Below, piece after piece: positions 41,009 through 50,334 of a stretch of DNA of 64,000 nucleotides. The position numbers and the translations under genes are program-made. The notes under the pieces are model-generated. The model was not told the DNA's origin, did no database searches, and saw only the letters and a program-made list of their open reading frames with translations. This DNA is from Afifella aestuarii (lineage in GTDB: Bacteria; Pseudomonadota; Alphaproteobacteria; Rhizobiales; Afifellaceae): NCBI RefSeq assembly GCF_004023665.1, contig NZ_SAUF01000005.1:682001-746000 (forward strand). The letters run 5' to 3'. Numbering within the stretch: the stretch's first letter is position 1; every line of letters begins with the position of its first letter.

Positions 41009-43891
41009 CTATTCCGCGGCTTCCGAGCGCCGCATGCCACGTTCCAGAATCGGCTTCAGAAACTGACCTGTGTAGCTCCGCGGCTCTGCCACGACCTCTT
41101 CCGGCGTGCCTGCCACCACGATCTCACCGCCGCCATCGCCCCCCTCGGGCCCGAGATCGATGATGTAGTCGGCCGTCTTGATGACATCGAGATTGTGCTC
41201 GATCACCGCCACCGTATTGCCCTGCTCGACCAGCTCGTGCAACACTTCCAGAAGCTTCGCCACATCGTGGAAATGCAGACCCGTGGTCGGCTCATCCAGG
41301 ATGTAGAGGGTGCGCCCGGTCGCACGCTTCGACAATTCCTTGGCAAGCTTCACGCGCTGCGCTTCGCCGCCGGAAAGCGTCGTCGCCTGCTGGCCAATGC
41401 GCACATAGCCAAGCCCCACACGCGCCAGCGTCTTCAGTTTGTCGCGCACGGCGGGGATCGCCTGGAAGAAGCCGACGCCTTCCTCGACCGTCATGTCGAG
41501 GACGTCCGCGATAGACTTCTCCTTGAATGTGACCTCCAAAGTCTCGCGATTGTAGCGTTTGCCGTGGCAGACGTCGCAGGTGACATAGACGTCCGGCAGG
41601 AAGTGCATCTCGATCTTGACGACACCGTCGCCCTGGCAGGCCTCGCAGCGTCCACCTTTGACGTTGAACGAAAAACGGCCCGGCTGATAGCCGCGCGCCT
41701 TCGCCTCCGGCAGCCCCGCAAACCATTCGCGGATCGGGGTGAACGCCCCCGTATAAGTCGCGGGATTGGAACGCGGCGTGCGCCCGATCGGCGATTGATC
41801 GATGTCGATCACCTTGTCGAGATGCTCGAGCCCGGCAAGCTCCGCATGCGGCGCGGCCTGTTCGCGCGCACCGTTGAGGCGTCGCGCGACCGCCTTGTAG
41901 AGCGTATCGATGAGGAGCGTCGACTTGCCACCGCCCGAGACACCGGTCACGCAGGTGAAGGTGCCGAGCGGAATTTTCGCCGTAACATCCTTGAGATTGT
42001 TGCCCGTCGCGCCGACGAGCTTCAGCCAGCGCTTCTTGACAGCCTTGCGGCGCGTCTCCGGAACCTCGATCGCCCGCGCGCCGGATAGGTACTGGCCCGT
42101 AAGCGAGGCCGGACTTGCCATGATATCGCCGGGCGTGCCCTCCGCCACCACCTCGCCGCCATGGATGCCCGCGCCGGGCCCCACATCGACGACATGATCG
42201 GCCGCCATGATCGCATCCTCGTCGTGCTCGACGACGATGACGGTATTGCCGAGGTCACGCAGATGCTTGAGGGTCTCCAGGAGCCGGGCATTGTCGCGCT
42301 GATGCAGGCCGATCGAGGGCTCGTCCAGCACATAGAGAACGCCGGTCAGGCCCGAGCCGATCTGGGAGGCGAGCCGGATGCGCTGGCTCTCGCCGCCCGA
42401 CAACGACCCGGAATTACGCGACAAGGTCAGATAATCGAGCCCGACATCGTCGAGAAAGCGAAGCCGCTCGCGAATTTCCTTGAGAATGCGCAGCGCGATC
42501 TCATTCTGCTTTCCGCTCAGCTTTTCCGGCAATTCCGTGAACCAGCGGTTCGCCTCGCGGATGGAAAAATGTGACACCTCGCCGATGTTGAGGCTTGCGA
42601 TCTTCACCGCGAGCGCTTCCGGCTTCAGCCGCAGGCCGTTGCAGGACGCGCATGGCGTCGAAGACATGTACTTGCCGATCTCCTCGCGCATCCAGGCGGA
42701 GTCGGTTTCCTTCCAGCGCCGCTCCAGGTTCGGGATAATGCCCTCGAAGGTCTTCTTCGCCTGATATTTTCTGAGCCCGTCGTCGTAGACGAGAGCGACC
42801 TTCTCCTTGCCGGTGCCATACAGGATGGCCTGGCGGGCATTTTCCGGCAGCTCCTCGAACGGAACCGTCAGGCTGAAGCCGTAATGCTGGGCGAGCCCCT
42901 CGAGCGTCTGCAGATAATAAGGCGAGCTCGATTTCGCCCAAGGGTGGATCGCCCCCTTGCGCAGGCTCAAGCGCGGATCGGGAACCACGAGATCGGGATC
43001 GATGCGCAGTTCGGATCCGAGCCCGTCGCAGGTCGGACAGGCGCCGAAAGGATTGTTGAACGAAAACAGCCGCGGTTCGATCTCGGGGATCGTGAAGCCG
43101 GAGACGGGACAGGCGAACTTTTCCGAAAACACGATCGGTGCCGGCGGCTTGCCGCCTTCGCCCAGATCCGCGAACTCGGCGACGGCAATGCCATCGGCAA
43201 GCCGAAGGGCCGTCTCCAGAGAATCGGCAAGCCGGCTCCCGGCATCCGCTCGCACGACGACACGATCGACGACGATATCGACGTCGTGCTTCAGCTTCTT
43301 GTCGAGCGCCGGCGCCTCGGCGATCTCATAGAACGTTCCGTCGATCCGCGCGCGCTGAAAACCACGCTTCATATATTCGGCGAGATCCTTTCGGAACTCG
43401 CCCTTACGGCCACGCACCACCGGCGCGAGCAGATAAAGCCGCGTTCCCTCAGGGAGAGCCAGAATGCGATCGACCATCTGGCTGACCGTCTGGCTTTCGA
43501 TCGGCAAACCCGTCGCCGGCGAATAAGGAACACCGACGCGCGCAAACAAGAGCCGCATATAATCGTAGATTTCCGTCACCGTGCCGACGGTGGAACGGGG
43601 ATTGCGCGACGTCGTCTTCTGCTCGATCGAAATTGCCGGTGACAGGCCGTCGATCTGGTCGACGTCCGGCTTTTGCATCATCTCCAGAAACTGGCGCGCA
43701 TAAGCCGACAGCGATTCGACGTAACGCCGCTGTCCTTCGGCATAGATGGTATCGAAGGCGAGCGAGGATTTGCCCGAGCCAGAAAGGCCCGTCATCACGA
43801 TCAGACTGTCTCGTGGCAGATCGAGATCGACGTTTTTGAGATTGTGTTCGCGCGCGCCCCGCACGGAGAGCGTCTTTTGCGGATCCGTCAT
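41009..43891 (-). CDS. uvrA: Excinuclease ABC subunit A
   Basis: Damage-recognition ATPase of nucleotide excision repair, 960 residues with two ABC modules. Walker A of module 1 is [12 protein letters not shown], of module 2 [11 protein letters not shown]; both signature LSGGE motifs are present. The second zinc module (CEACQGDG...CDVCHG) is intact. In the first, the leading Cys-x2-Cys reads CPVS, so one ligand is Ser, while CPTCDGLG remains. It is encoded upstream of the NUDIX gene and downstream of a VOC gene and the SOS box beside ssb. Confidence 0.97.
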   Translation of the reverse strand: MTDPQKTLSVRGAREHNLKNVDLDLPRDSLIVMTGLSGSGKSSLAFDTIYAEGQRRYVESLSAYARQFLEMMQKPDVDQIDGLSPAISIEQKTTSRNPRSTVGTVTEIYDYMRLLFARVGVPYSPATGLPIESQTVSQMVDRILALPEGTRLYLLAPVVRGRKGEFRKDLAEYMKRGFQRARIDGTFYEIAEAPALDKKLKHDVDIVVDRVVVRADAGSRLADSLETALRLADGIAVAEFADLGEGGKPPAPIVFSEKFACPVSGFTIPEIEPRLFSFNNPFGACPTCDGLGSELRIDPDLVVPDPRLSLRKGAIHPWAKSSSPYYLQTLEGLAQHYGFSLTVPFEELPENARQAILYGTGKEKVALVYDDGLRKYQAKKTFEGIIPNLERRWKETDSAWMREEIGKYMSSTPCASCNGLRLKPEALAVKIASLNIGEVSHFSIREANRWFTELPEKLSGKQNEIALRILKEIRERLRFLDDVGLDYLTLSRNSGSLSGGESQRIRLASQIGSGLTGVLYVLDEPSIGLHQRDNARLLETLKHLRDLGNTVIVVEHDEDAIMAADHVVDVGPGAGIHGGEVVAEGTPGDIMASPASLTGQYLSGARAIEVPETRRKAVKKRWLKLVGATGNNLKDVTAKIPLGTFTCVTGVSGGGKSTLLIDTLYKAVARRLNGAREQAAPHAELAGLEHLDKVIDIDQSPIGRTPRSNPATYTGAFTPIREWFAGLPEAKARGYQPGRFSFNVKGGRCEACQGDGVVKIEMHFLPDVYVTCDVCHGKRYNRETLEVTFKEKSIADVLDMTVEEGVGFFQAIPAVRDKLKTLARVGLGYVRIGQQATTLSGGEAQRVKLAKELSKRATGRTLYILDEPTTGLHFHDVAKLLEVLHELVEQGNTVAVIEHNLDVIKTADYIIDLGPEGGDGGGEIVVAGTPEEVVAEPRSYTGQFLKPILERGMRRSEAAE

Positions 43892-44008
43892 GGCCGTTCC
43901 GGAGGATGGTGATGCGGGCTGGCTCGCCCGATGCTTATTTAGTGCAGCCGGAGTGATGGAAAAACCCCGTCCTTCCCGCTTCGCGATATGTGCGCTCTCG
44001 GACGCCGA

Positions 44009-44434
44009 TCATTCGCCAAGAAGGACACGCCCATCTGCGTCGATTGCCCAAAACGGGTTGTGCGCAACCTCCCACAAATGTCCGTCGGGATCGGCAAAAT
44101 AGCCCGAATATCCGCCCCAGAAGACTTCCTCGGCCGTTTTGACGACCTCGGCTCCCGCCGCCTCCGCCTCCTTCAAGACGACGTCGACCTCTTCGCGACT
44201 TCTCGCATTGAAGGCCAGCGTGATGCCCGAAAATCCGGATCCGTCCGGGTCGACTTTGGCATCGGCCGCCAGCGACGTCCGCGGATAGAGCGCCAGAACG
44301 AAACCGTTCAAATCATAGAACACCACTTCTTCGTGGGCGTTCGCACGTTGCCAGCCGAGGCCATCTTCATAAAACTGCCGCGCGCGTGACAGGTCGCCAA
44401 CGCCCAGCGTCATGACACTCAATCTCTGTTCCAT
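44009..44434 (-). CDS. VOC (glyoxalase/bleomycin resistance) superfamily protein
   Basis: Small dioxygenase/glyoxalase-fold protein of 141 residues made of two beta-alpha-beta3 modules. It has the family blocks [22 protein letters not shown] and [22 protein letters not shown] (with the metal-binding Glu region near the end). The substrate is unknown. The ATG at 44434 has GAGGGGCGGG upstream. It is divergent from ssb with the SOS box 43 bases upstream of its start, and lies on the strand of uvrA, 118 bases before it. Confidence 0.87.
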   Translation of the reverse strand: MEQRLSVMTLGVGDLSRARQFYEDGLGWQRANAHEEVVFYDLNGFVLALYPRTSLAADAKVDPDGSGFSGITLAFNARSREEVDVVLKEAEAAGAEVVKTAEEVFWGGYSGYFADPDGHLWEVAHNPFWAIDADGRVLLGE

Positions 44435-44476
44435 AGGCCCGCCCCTCGTCCGATGATCTTGCGTGATGTCGCTAGG

Positions 44477-44491
44477 GAACATACAGTGAAC
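44477..44491. promoter_or_regulatory. SOS box (alphaproteobacterial LexA site) between ssb and the VOC gene
   Basis: GAAC-ATACAGT-GAAC is an exact match to the GAAC-N7-GAAC direct repeat bound by LexA in many alphaproteobacteria. It lies 113 bases before the ssb start and 42 bases before the VOC start on the other strand, so either or both may be DNA-damage inducible. uvrA follows the VOC gene and could be included in its transcript. Confidence 0.8.
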
Positions 44492-44604
44492 GGCATCCAG
44501 CGACAAGCGTCTTTGCAGGGGCCCGTTTACAGTTCGGCTTCGCTTGAGTGAAAAGGGGCAACCTTTGGCCGCTCTCGGCGGCTCCAGAAACCAGGGAGAA
44601 TTTC

Positions 44605-45090
44605 ATGGCCGGCAGCGTCAACAAAGTCATCTTGATCGGCAATCTCGGGGCCGATCCCGAAATCCGGCGCCTGAACGATGGCCGTCCGGTGGTCAATCTG
44701 CGGATCGCGACGTCTGAGAGCTGGCGCGACCGCAATTCCGGAGAACGGCGCGAGCGCACCGAATGGCACCGCGTCGTCATCTTCAACGAAGGGCTGGCAA
44801 AGATCGCCGAGCAATATCTGCGGAAGGGCTCGAAGGTCTATCTCGAAGGTCAGCTGCAGACGCGCGAATGGGAAGACCAGTCGGGTCAGAAACGCTTCTC
44901 GACCGAGGTCGTGTTGCAGGGCTTCAATTCGGCCCTCACCATGCTCGACACGCGCGGCGGCGGCGGCGGTGGCAGCTATGACGCCCCCTCCTCCGACCGG
45001 GGCGGACGTTCGGATTTCGGCTCTTCGGGTCCGATGGAAGGTGGCCGCGGCTCCTTCAAGGACGACCTCGACGACGAAATCCCGTTCTGA
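44605..45090 (+). CDS. ssb: Single-stranded DNA-binding protein
   Basis: Coats single-stranded DNA in replication, repair and recombination; works as a tetramer. The 161-residue protein has the OB fold at about 1-110 ([53 protein letters not shown]) and a flexible Gly-rich linker ending in the acidic DLDDEIPF tip that recruits partner proteins. AGGGAG precedes the ATG. An SOS box upstream predicts LexA control. A hairpin follows. Confidence 0.96.
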   Translation: MAGSVNKVILIGNLGADPEIRRLNDGRPVVNLRIATSESWRDRNSGERRERTEWHRVVIFNEGLAKIAEQYLRKGSKVYLEGQLQTREWEDQSGQKRFSTEVVLQGFNSALTMLDTRGGGGGGSYDAPSSDRGGRSDFGSSGPMEGGRGSFKDDLDDEIPF

Positions 45091-45122
45091 GCTCGGGTCG
45101 GCACAGAAACTGCAGACAAAAT

Positions 45123-45146
45123 GAAGGGCCGCTCACGCGGCCCTTC
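45123..45146. terminator. Bidirectional hairpin terminator between ssb and the cytochrome c peroxidase
   Basis: GAAGGGCCGC (45123-45132), a TCAC loop and GCGGCCCTTC (45137-45146) form a perfect ten-base-pair stem. On the minus strand the stem is followed by ATTTTGT, so it best fits termination of the peroxidase transcript, but it also lies 32 bases after the ssb stop. Confidence 0.8.
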
Positions 45147-45187
45147 GCTCATATGCCCGGGGTTGGGCCTTTCGGAAAACCTTTGGC

Positions 45188-46252
45188 TCAGTTGTTCTCC
45201 TGTCCCGGAACGGTCAGCACCGGACGCGGGGTCTCGTCCGTGCTCGCCGGCAAGATCGGATAATCGACCTGCGGCTGCTCGCCCGTCAGCGTGTGCAGGA
45301 ACGCCACCATGGAATCGACTTCATCCTCGGTGAGCTCCGTGCCAAGCTGGGCCGTCGCCATCACCTGCACCGCCTGACGCAGGCTCCAGACCTGCCCACT
45401 GTGGAAATAAGGCGCGGTCAGCGCGATATTCCGCAATGTGCCGGCACGGAAGACATATTCATCCGTTGCCGTATGCGTCACCGCGAAGCGGCCCTTATCG
45501 TCCGGCGGAAGGATGTCCGCACCCGGCTTTTCCACGACGCCGAACGGGAAATAATCCTGACCGCCGACATTCACGCCGGAATGGCAGGAGACGCAGCCCT
45601 TATCCATGAACAAGGAGAGACCGTGCTTCTCCTTGTCGTTCAGGGCATTCGCGTTGCCGTCGAGGAATTGGTCGAAGCGGGAAGCCGGCGTCACCAGCGT
45701 CACCTCAAAGGCCTCGATCGCCTTTGCGACATTGTCGAGTGTGATCGGATCCTCGTCGCCCGAAAACACGACGTCGAAGCGATCCTTGTACTCAGGCATG
45801 CTGTTCAGAACCGCGACCACCTCATCAGGGGTGGAGTTCATCTCCACCGCCGCCTGCATCGGCCCGACGGCTTGCGCTTTCAGATCTTCCGCCCGTCCGT
45901 CCCAGAACTGGGCGATGTTGAAGACGGAATTGAGAACCGTCGGCGCATTGCGGGGCCCGCGCTGCCAGCCATGTCCGACAGAAGTCGGCTGCAGATCCGT
46001 TCCGGCCAGGCCAAGATTGTGGCAGGTGTTGCAGCTCAGAAGGTGAGAAGAAGACAGCCGCGGATCGAAATACAGCATCTTGCCGAGTTCGACCTTCTCG
46101 CGGGTGATGGCGTTGTTTTCGGGGGCCTGCACCATCGTCGGAATCGGATCGAAGAAGCCGTTGGCGTCTTCCATCAATTTCTGGTCGTCCGCAGCATAGG
46201 CCGCAGTGCCTAGCCCGGCCGAAAGTAGGAGCGAGACCAGCAAACGTGTCAT
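45188..46252 (-). CDS. Di-haem cytochrome c peroxidase (periplasmic)
   Basis: Reduces hydrogen peroxide to water in the periplasm with electrons from cytochrome c. About 354 residues: signal peptide ending AAYA-A, then an N-terminal haem domain (CNTCH) and a C-terminal haem domain (CVSCH) characteristic of CcpA/MauG-type proteins; the peroxidase core PRNAPTVLNSVF and AQFWDGRAEDL is present, and Met/His ligands are plausible in the C-domain. The ATG at 46252 has GGAGAG upstream. An FNR/FixK-like site lies 164 bases before the start, predicting induction at low oxygen. Confidence 0.92.
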   Translation of the reverse strand: MTRLLVSLLLSAGLGTAAYAADDQKLMEDANGFFDPIPTMVQAPENNAITREKVELGKMLYFDPRLSSSHLLSCNTCHNLGLAGTDLQPTSVGHGWQRGPRNAPTVLNSVFNIAQFWDGRAEDLKAQAVGPMQAAVEMNSTPDEVVAVLNSMPEYKDRFDVVFSGDEDPITLDNVAKAIEAFEVTLVTPASRFDQFLDGNANALNDKEKHGLSLFMDKGCVSCHSGVNVGGQDYFPFGVVEKPGADILPPDDKGRFAVTHTATDEYVFRAGTLRNIALTAPYFHSGQVWSLRQAVQVMATAQLGTELTEDEVDSMVAFLHTLTGEQPQVDYPILPASTDETPRPVLTVPGQENN

Positions 46253-46416
46253 CGCGCTCTCCATTCATTTGCGAGAGAGCCACGGGATATGAGACGTCAA
46301 GGCGAGCACGACCGGCGACCGTCGGGTCGGCTCGTGGCTTTTGGCGTTCAAGGCCCGCGACCCAGATCGCTGCCTCAGGTCGCGGGCCAACTCTAGCAGC
46401 AGGGGATCGGCTACTT

Positions 46417-46430
46417 TTGACTTAGATCAA
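46417..46430 (-). promoter_or_regulatory. FNR/FixK-type anaerobox upstream of the cytochrome c peroxidase gene
   Basis: TTGAC-TTAG-ATCAA differs in one position from the TTGAT-N4-ATCAA consensus of FNR, FixK and related Crp-family regulators. It is in the non-coding gap before the peroxidase gene, whose homologues are induced at low oxygen in other bacteria. Confidence 0.65.
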
Positions 46431-46476
46431 TTCTAAGGTAAGCTCGCCATTCTGCCGCATCTGGCCGCTCCTCGCC

Positions 46477-47436
46477 TCAGTGGGACGCAGCACTGCTCCG
46501 CCGTTCTTCCTCGACGGCAATTTTGTGATCACCCGCAGATTGCACCTCGATGAAGAGACGCCGGATTGTCGGGATGCGTGCCTTGATGGCCTTTTCCAGA
46601 CGCGTGATGGTGGCTTCGACGCGCCCGGCCGGCATATCGTCCTCAAAGTCGACCGAGAGCGCCAGCAGGATGTCGTTGGGTCCGCGGTGCAATGTCCTGA
46701 GTTCGTTCATTTCACGAACACCTTCCTCCCGCTCAACGATCTCACGCACCGCAGCGACCGTTTCCGGTGCCGCCGACTCGCCGATCAACAGGCCTTTGGT
46801 TTCGATCGCGAGAAGCACGGCCGTCGTCCCAAGAATAATACCGATCCCGATCGAGGCGGCACCATCAAGCCACGGAAGGCCGAGATAACTGGCGAGAAAC
46901 ACGCCGATCAACGCAACGACGAGACCAAGGAGCGCCGCAGTATCTTCGTAAAGCACCGTGAAGACGGTGGGGTCCTTGGAATGGCGAACGGCCTCGAAGA
47001 AATTGTGCCCTTCGTTCCTCTGGCGACGAAACTCGCGGTAGGCAACGGTCCATGACGCGCCTTCGAACACGATCGCCAGCGTCAGAACGATGTAATTGAC
47101 GAATGGAGACGTAATCTCGTTGGCGTCGGTTATCTTGTGCACGCCCTCATAGACGGAAACGCCAGCGCCGACCGCAAAGATCAGGATCGCCACCACAAAG
47201 GCCCAGAAATAGATCTCCGCGCTGTAGCCGAAGGGATGCGCGCGGTCCGCTGGACGAGATGCCCGTTTCATCCCGTACAACAGAAGCCCTTGATTGCCGG
47301 TATCGACAACCGAATGGATGCCTTCCGACAACATCGCCGAGGACCCTGTATAGGCGGCGGCGCCGAACTTCGTTATCGCAATCGCCAGGTTTCCGACAAG
47401 CGCCGCATAAATCGCCTTTTTCGAGCTTCCCGCCAT
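46477..47436 (-). CDS. Cation diffusion facilitator family transporter, ZnT9/SLC30A9-like
   Basis: Inner-membrane divalent-cation transporter of 319 residues with six predicted membrane segments and a cytosolic C-terminal domain. TM2 keeps the metal site H41-x3-D45 (GIHSVVDTGNQ, the GNQ extension being typical of the SLC30A9/ZnT9 branch). In TM5 the classical His-x3-Asp is not present: the segment is VLYEDTAALLG with only Glu164-Asp165. Zinc transport is likely but transport direction is uncertain. The ATG at 47436 has GGGGATTGAG upstream. It is divergent from trmFO. Confidence 0.87.
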   Translation of the reverse strand: MAGSSKKAIYAALVGNLAIAITKFGAAAYTGSSAMLSEGIHSVVDTGNQGLLLYGMKRASRPADRAHPFGYSAEIYFWAFVVAILIFAVGAGVSVYEGVHKITDANEITSPFVNYIVLTLAIVFEGASWTVAYREFRRQRNEGHNFFEAVRHSKDPTVFTVLYEDTAALLGLVVALIGVFLASYLGLPWLDGAASIGIGIILGTTAVLLAIETKGLLIGESAAPETVAAVREIVEREEGVREMNELRTLHRGPNDILLALSVDFEDDMPAGRVEATITRLEKAIKARIPTIRRLFIEVQSAGDHKIAVEEERRSSAASH

Positions 47437-47628
47437 CTCAATCCCCGTTTTGTCGCCTTGGACGGCTATTGTTGCACTGCCTGACAAGCATCATATGGAT
47501 TCGCGCAGGCACCCTGCCTCTCCCCTTGCGATCTCGTTGGCAAGCGTCAACATGCACAGGCGTGAAGCGTTGCATTCGACATATTTCCCCCAGCGACGAA
47601 CGAAGCAGCAGAAGCTGAGAGACACGAA

Positions 47629-49029
47629 ATGACGAGACCCATCCATGTTATCGGCGGCGGCCTCGCCGGCTGCGAAGCCGCCTGGCAGATCGCCGAAGCC
47701 GGCATCGCCGTCGTGCTGCACGAAATGCGGCCCGAGGTCGAGACGCCGGCCCACAAGAGCGACGGTCTCGCCGAGCTCGTCTGTTCGAATTCGTTCCGCT
47801 CCGACGATTCCACGAGCAACGCCGTCGGTGTCCTGCATGCGGAGATGCGAGCCGCGGGTTCGCTCATCATGCGCGCGGCCGACCGCCATCAATTGCCTGC
47901 CGGCTCGGCGCTTGCTGTCGATCGCGACGGTTTCTCCGAAGCTGTGACGCAGGCCATTGCCGATCATCCCTTGATCCGGATTGAACGCGGCGAGATCTCC
48001 AGCCTGCCCAATCCCGACCAGCCGACCATCATCGCCACCGGCCCTTTGACAAGCGGCGCGCTCGCGACCGCAATCCGCGAAGCGACGGGCGAAGACCAGC
48101 TTGCCTTTTTCGACGCCATCGCGCCGATCATCCATCGAGACAGCATCAACATGGATATTGCCTGGATGCAGTCCCGCTACGACAAACCCGGACCTGGCGG
48201 TGACACGGCCGCCTACCTGAATTGCCCGATGGACCGCGCGCAGTACGAGGCTTTCATCGAAGCGCTGCTTCAAGCGGAGACCGCCGATTTCCGCGAATGG
48301 GAAAAGGATACGGCCTATTTCGAAGGCTGTCTTCCGATCGAGGTGATGGCGGCGCGCGGAGCTGAAACCCTGCGATGGGGCCCGATGAAGCCGGTCGGCC
48401 TCACCAATCGGCACAAGCCGGAGGAGAAGCCCTGGGCTGTCGTGCAGCTCCGCCAGGACAACAAGCAGGGCACGTTGTTCAACATGGTCGGCTTCCAGAC
48501 CAAAATGAAATACGGCGAGCAGACCCGTACTTTCCGAATGATTCCGGCTTTAGAGAATGCCGAATTCGCGCGTCTCGGCGGCATTCACCGCAACACGTTT
48601 CTGCGTTCACCGAAAATCCTCGACGAGACGATGCGCTTGAAGGTGCAACCCCATATCCGTTTTGCCGGCCAGATCACCGGCTGCGAAGGCTATGTCGAAT
48701 CGGCCTCCATCGGGCTTCTCGCCGGACGATTCGCGGCCGCGGAGGCACTTGGCGATCAGCCGGCTCTGCCGCCGGATACGACGGCCCACGGAGCGCTCCT
48801 CGCCCACATTACCGGTCGCAATCTCGTGGATAAGGAGAACGGCGACTTTCAGCCGATGAACGTCAATTTCGGCCTTTTCCCGGACATCGAGGCGCCTACA
48901 CAAGACGCGGACGGACGCAGGATGAAGGGCAAGGAACGCGGCGTGGCCCGCAAGCGCACGCTCGCTGCCCGCGCGCTCGCCGATTTTACGAGATGGCTTG
49001 CGGCCAACGAGTTGCGGAAGGCCGCCTGA
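47629..49029 (+). CDS. trmFO: Folate/FAD-dependent tRNA m5U54 methyltransferase TrmFO
   Basis: Methylates U54 of the tRNA T-loop using methylenetetrahydrofolate and FADH2, unlike SAM-dependent TrmA. The 466-residue protein has the FAD Rossmann motif [16 protein letters not shown] at the N-terminus, the conserved CSNSFRS with a functional cysteine, [19 protein letters not shown] and the C-terminal FGLFPDIE segment. Length and motifs match the family. It is divergent from the ZnT9-like transporter and converges with the phytoene synthase-like gene. Confidence 0.96.
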   Translation: MTRPIHVIGGGLAGCEAAWQIAEAGIAVVLHEMRPEVETPAHKSDGLAELVCSNSFRSDDSTSNAVGVLHAEMRAAGSLIMRAADRHQLPAGSALAVDRDGFSEAVTQAIADHPLIRIERGEISSLPNPDQPTIIATGPLTSGALATAIREATGEDQLAFFDAIAPIIHRDSINMDIAWMQSRYDKPGPGGDTAAYLNCPMDRAQYEAFIEALLQAETADFREWEKDTAYFEGCLPIEVMAARGAETLRWGPMKPVGLTNRHKPEEKPWAVVQLRQDNKQGTLFNMVGFQTKMKYGEQTRTFRMIPALENAEFARLGGIHRNTFLRSPKILDETMRLKVQPHIRFAGQITGCEGYVESASIGLLAGRFAAAEALGDQPALPPDTTAHGALLAHITGRNLVDKENGDFQPMNVNFGLFPDIEAPTQDADGRRMKGKERGVARKRTLAARALADFTRWLAANELRKAA

Positions 49030-49062
49030 GAGGCGAAGCGTCTTCTGTGAAACTCAGGTAGA

Positions 49063-49902
49063 TCAGCGGCCCTTGCCGAAACCGGCAAACACCATCCGGC
49101 TCAGGACGCTGAGTGCCGGCATCCGCTGAGGAGACGTGACGAATCTCGCCGGATCCCGCCCGATTCGGGCAAGCAGGACATCCGCGGCTTTCAATGGCAG
49201 GAAAGCCGATCTGGCCTCTCCGCGAACCTGCTTGAGCGCTGCGCCTGCAAGGCTTCGGTGCATACGCCCGAAGGCGACGAGTTCGTCGATTGGAGCGACA
49301 AGCTGTTTCACTTCGGCGGAATAGACCTCCTCCGGAGAGAGCCCCACCCTCTGGAGAAGCTCGGCGGGAATGACGAGACGCCCCCTCGCCCGCGCGCGTG
49401 CGCTGTCCCACAGGCTCATGGCGACGCCATAAGCAATTCCCGCATGCCCCGCCGCCTCGGCAAGCTCACTGGCCTCTCCACCAAGAAACAATCCACCAAG
49501 CTGAAACAGGCTCGACTGCGTCTCGCCCATTCGTCCCTCGAGATCGGCAAGTGTCGCGGGAGGATCGGCATAAAGGTCGCCGTGCCGCGCTTCCGTAAGT
49601 GCCGCAAGGCCGTCGGCGGAGAGCCCCTTCTCGCGCAGCGCCAACGCCAGACGGTCGACGATCGGCGAGCCGCTCGCCTGCCCGGCCACCGCGAGATCGA
49701 GAGAATCGCGCCACCACGTCAGACGGAGCTCACCGAGCGTCGCCTCTTGCACGATATCGGCGACCTTTTCCGCCTCGACTGCGAAGGCGTAGAGCGAAAA
49801 AAGCTCCTCACGCACATTCTGCGGCGCGAACAACACCGAGTAGTAGCGCGGAAGATCGCGCTCGCGCACAGGCTCAACAAGGGTGGGGTCGGGCTCGGCC
49901 AT
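49063..49902 (-). CDS. Squalene/phytoene synthase-like protein, NDUFAF6 type (degenerate Asp motifs)
   Basis: All-helical 279-residue protein with the trans-isoprenyl diphosphate synthase fold (RDLPRYYSVLFAPQNVREELFSLYAFAVEAEKVADIV). The first aspartate-rich motif of true phytoene synthases (DxxxD) is replaced by Glu/Ala/Asp without the repeat, and the second (near SLWDSARARARGRLVIP) is equally poor. This matches the NDUFAF6-like group, which in mitochondria assists complex I assembly, so enzymatic isoprenoid activity is unlikely. It lies directly after an NDUFAF3-like gene in the secD-secF neighbourhood. Confidence 0.82.
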   Translation of the reverse strand: MAEPDPTLVEPVRERDLPRYYSVLFAPQNVREELFSLYAFAVEAEKVADIVQEATLGELRLTWWRDSLDLAVAGQASGSPIVDRLALALREKGLSADGLAALTEARHGDLYADPPATLADLEGRMGETQSSLFQLGGLFLGGEASELAEAAGHAGIAYGVAMSLWDSARARARGRLVIPAELLQRVGLSPEEVYSAEVKQLVAPIDELVAFGRMHRSLAGAALKQVRGEARSAFLPLKAADVLLARIGRDPARFVTSPQRMPALSVLSRMVFAGFGKGR

Positions 49903-49920
49903 GGAGCCGGAGCTAGGGCT

Positions 49921-50334
49921 TCATTCCGGATCGTCGACAGCAATCAGCGCCGCAGCGACCGCCCGCTCTTCCGCAAGCAGGATGTTGTAGGTTCGCGAGG
50001 CCGCGCCCGTCGCCATCACTTCCGGCCACAGACCGGCAGCTTCGAGATCCGATTTCACCTTCGGATCTAGGGGAACAAGATTGCGCCCCGTCCCGATCAG
50101 AAGGACTTCGATCGAAGAGACTTCGGCAAGTGCCGGTTGAAGCGCCTCGAGGCTGATTTCCTCCGGCCTGGTGACATGCCAGCCGAGGATCGCCGAAGGC
50201 AGCATCAGGATCGACCCGCGGTGCGACATGCCGGCAAAACGGAAACCGCCGTTCCCATACGCGTCGACAGGTGCACGTCCCGGGAAACGGCCGCCCTCGG
50301 GCGGCCCAGATTGTCTGTCTTCGCCCGCTGGCAT
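49921..50334 (-). CDS. Mth938-like (DUF498/NDUFAF3 family) protein
   Basis: Small soluble protein of 137 residues. The DUF498/Mth938 core is visible from about residue 25 (YGNGGFRFAG), with ILGWHVTRPEEIS, VLLIGTGRNLVPL and the AASRTYNILLAEERAVAAALI closing helix. Human NDUFAF3 of this family helps assemble complex I; the bacterial function is not established. Its ATG overlaps the secF stop (TGATG), so it is translationally coupled to secF, and it precedes the NDUFAF6-like gene by 18 bases. Confidence 0.85.
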   Translation of the reverse strand: MPAGEDRQSGPPEGGRFPGRAPVDAYGNGGFRFAGMSHRGSILMLPSAILGWHVTRPEEISLEALQPALAEVSSIEVLLIGTGRNLVPLDPKVKSDLEAAGLWPEVMATGAASRTYNILLAEERAVAAALIAVDDPE

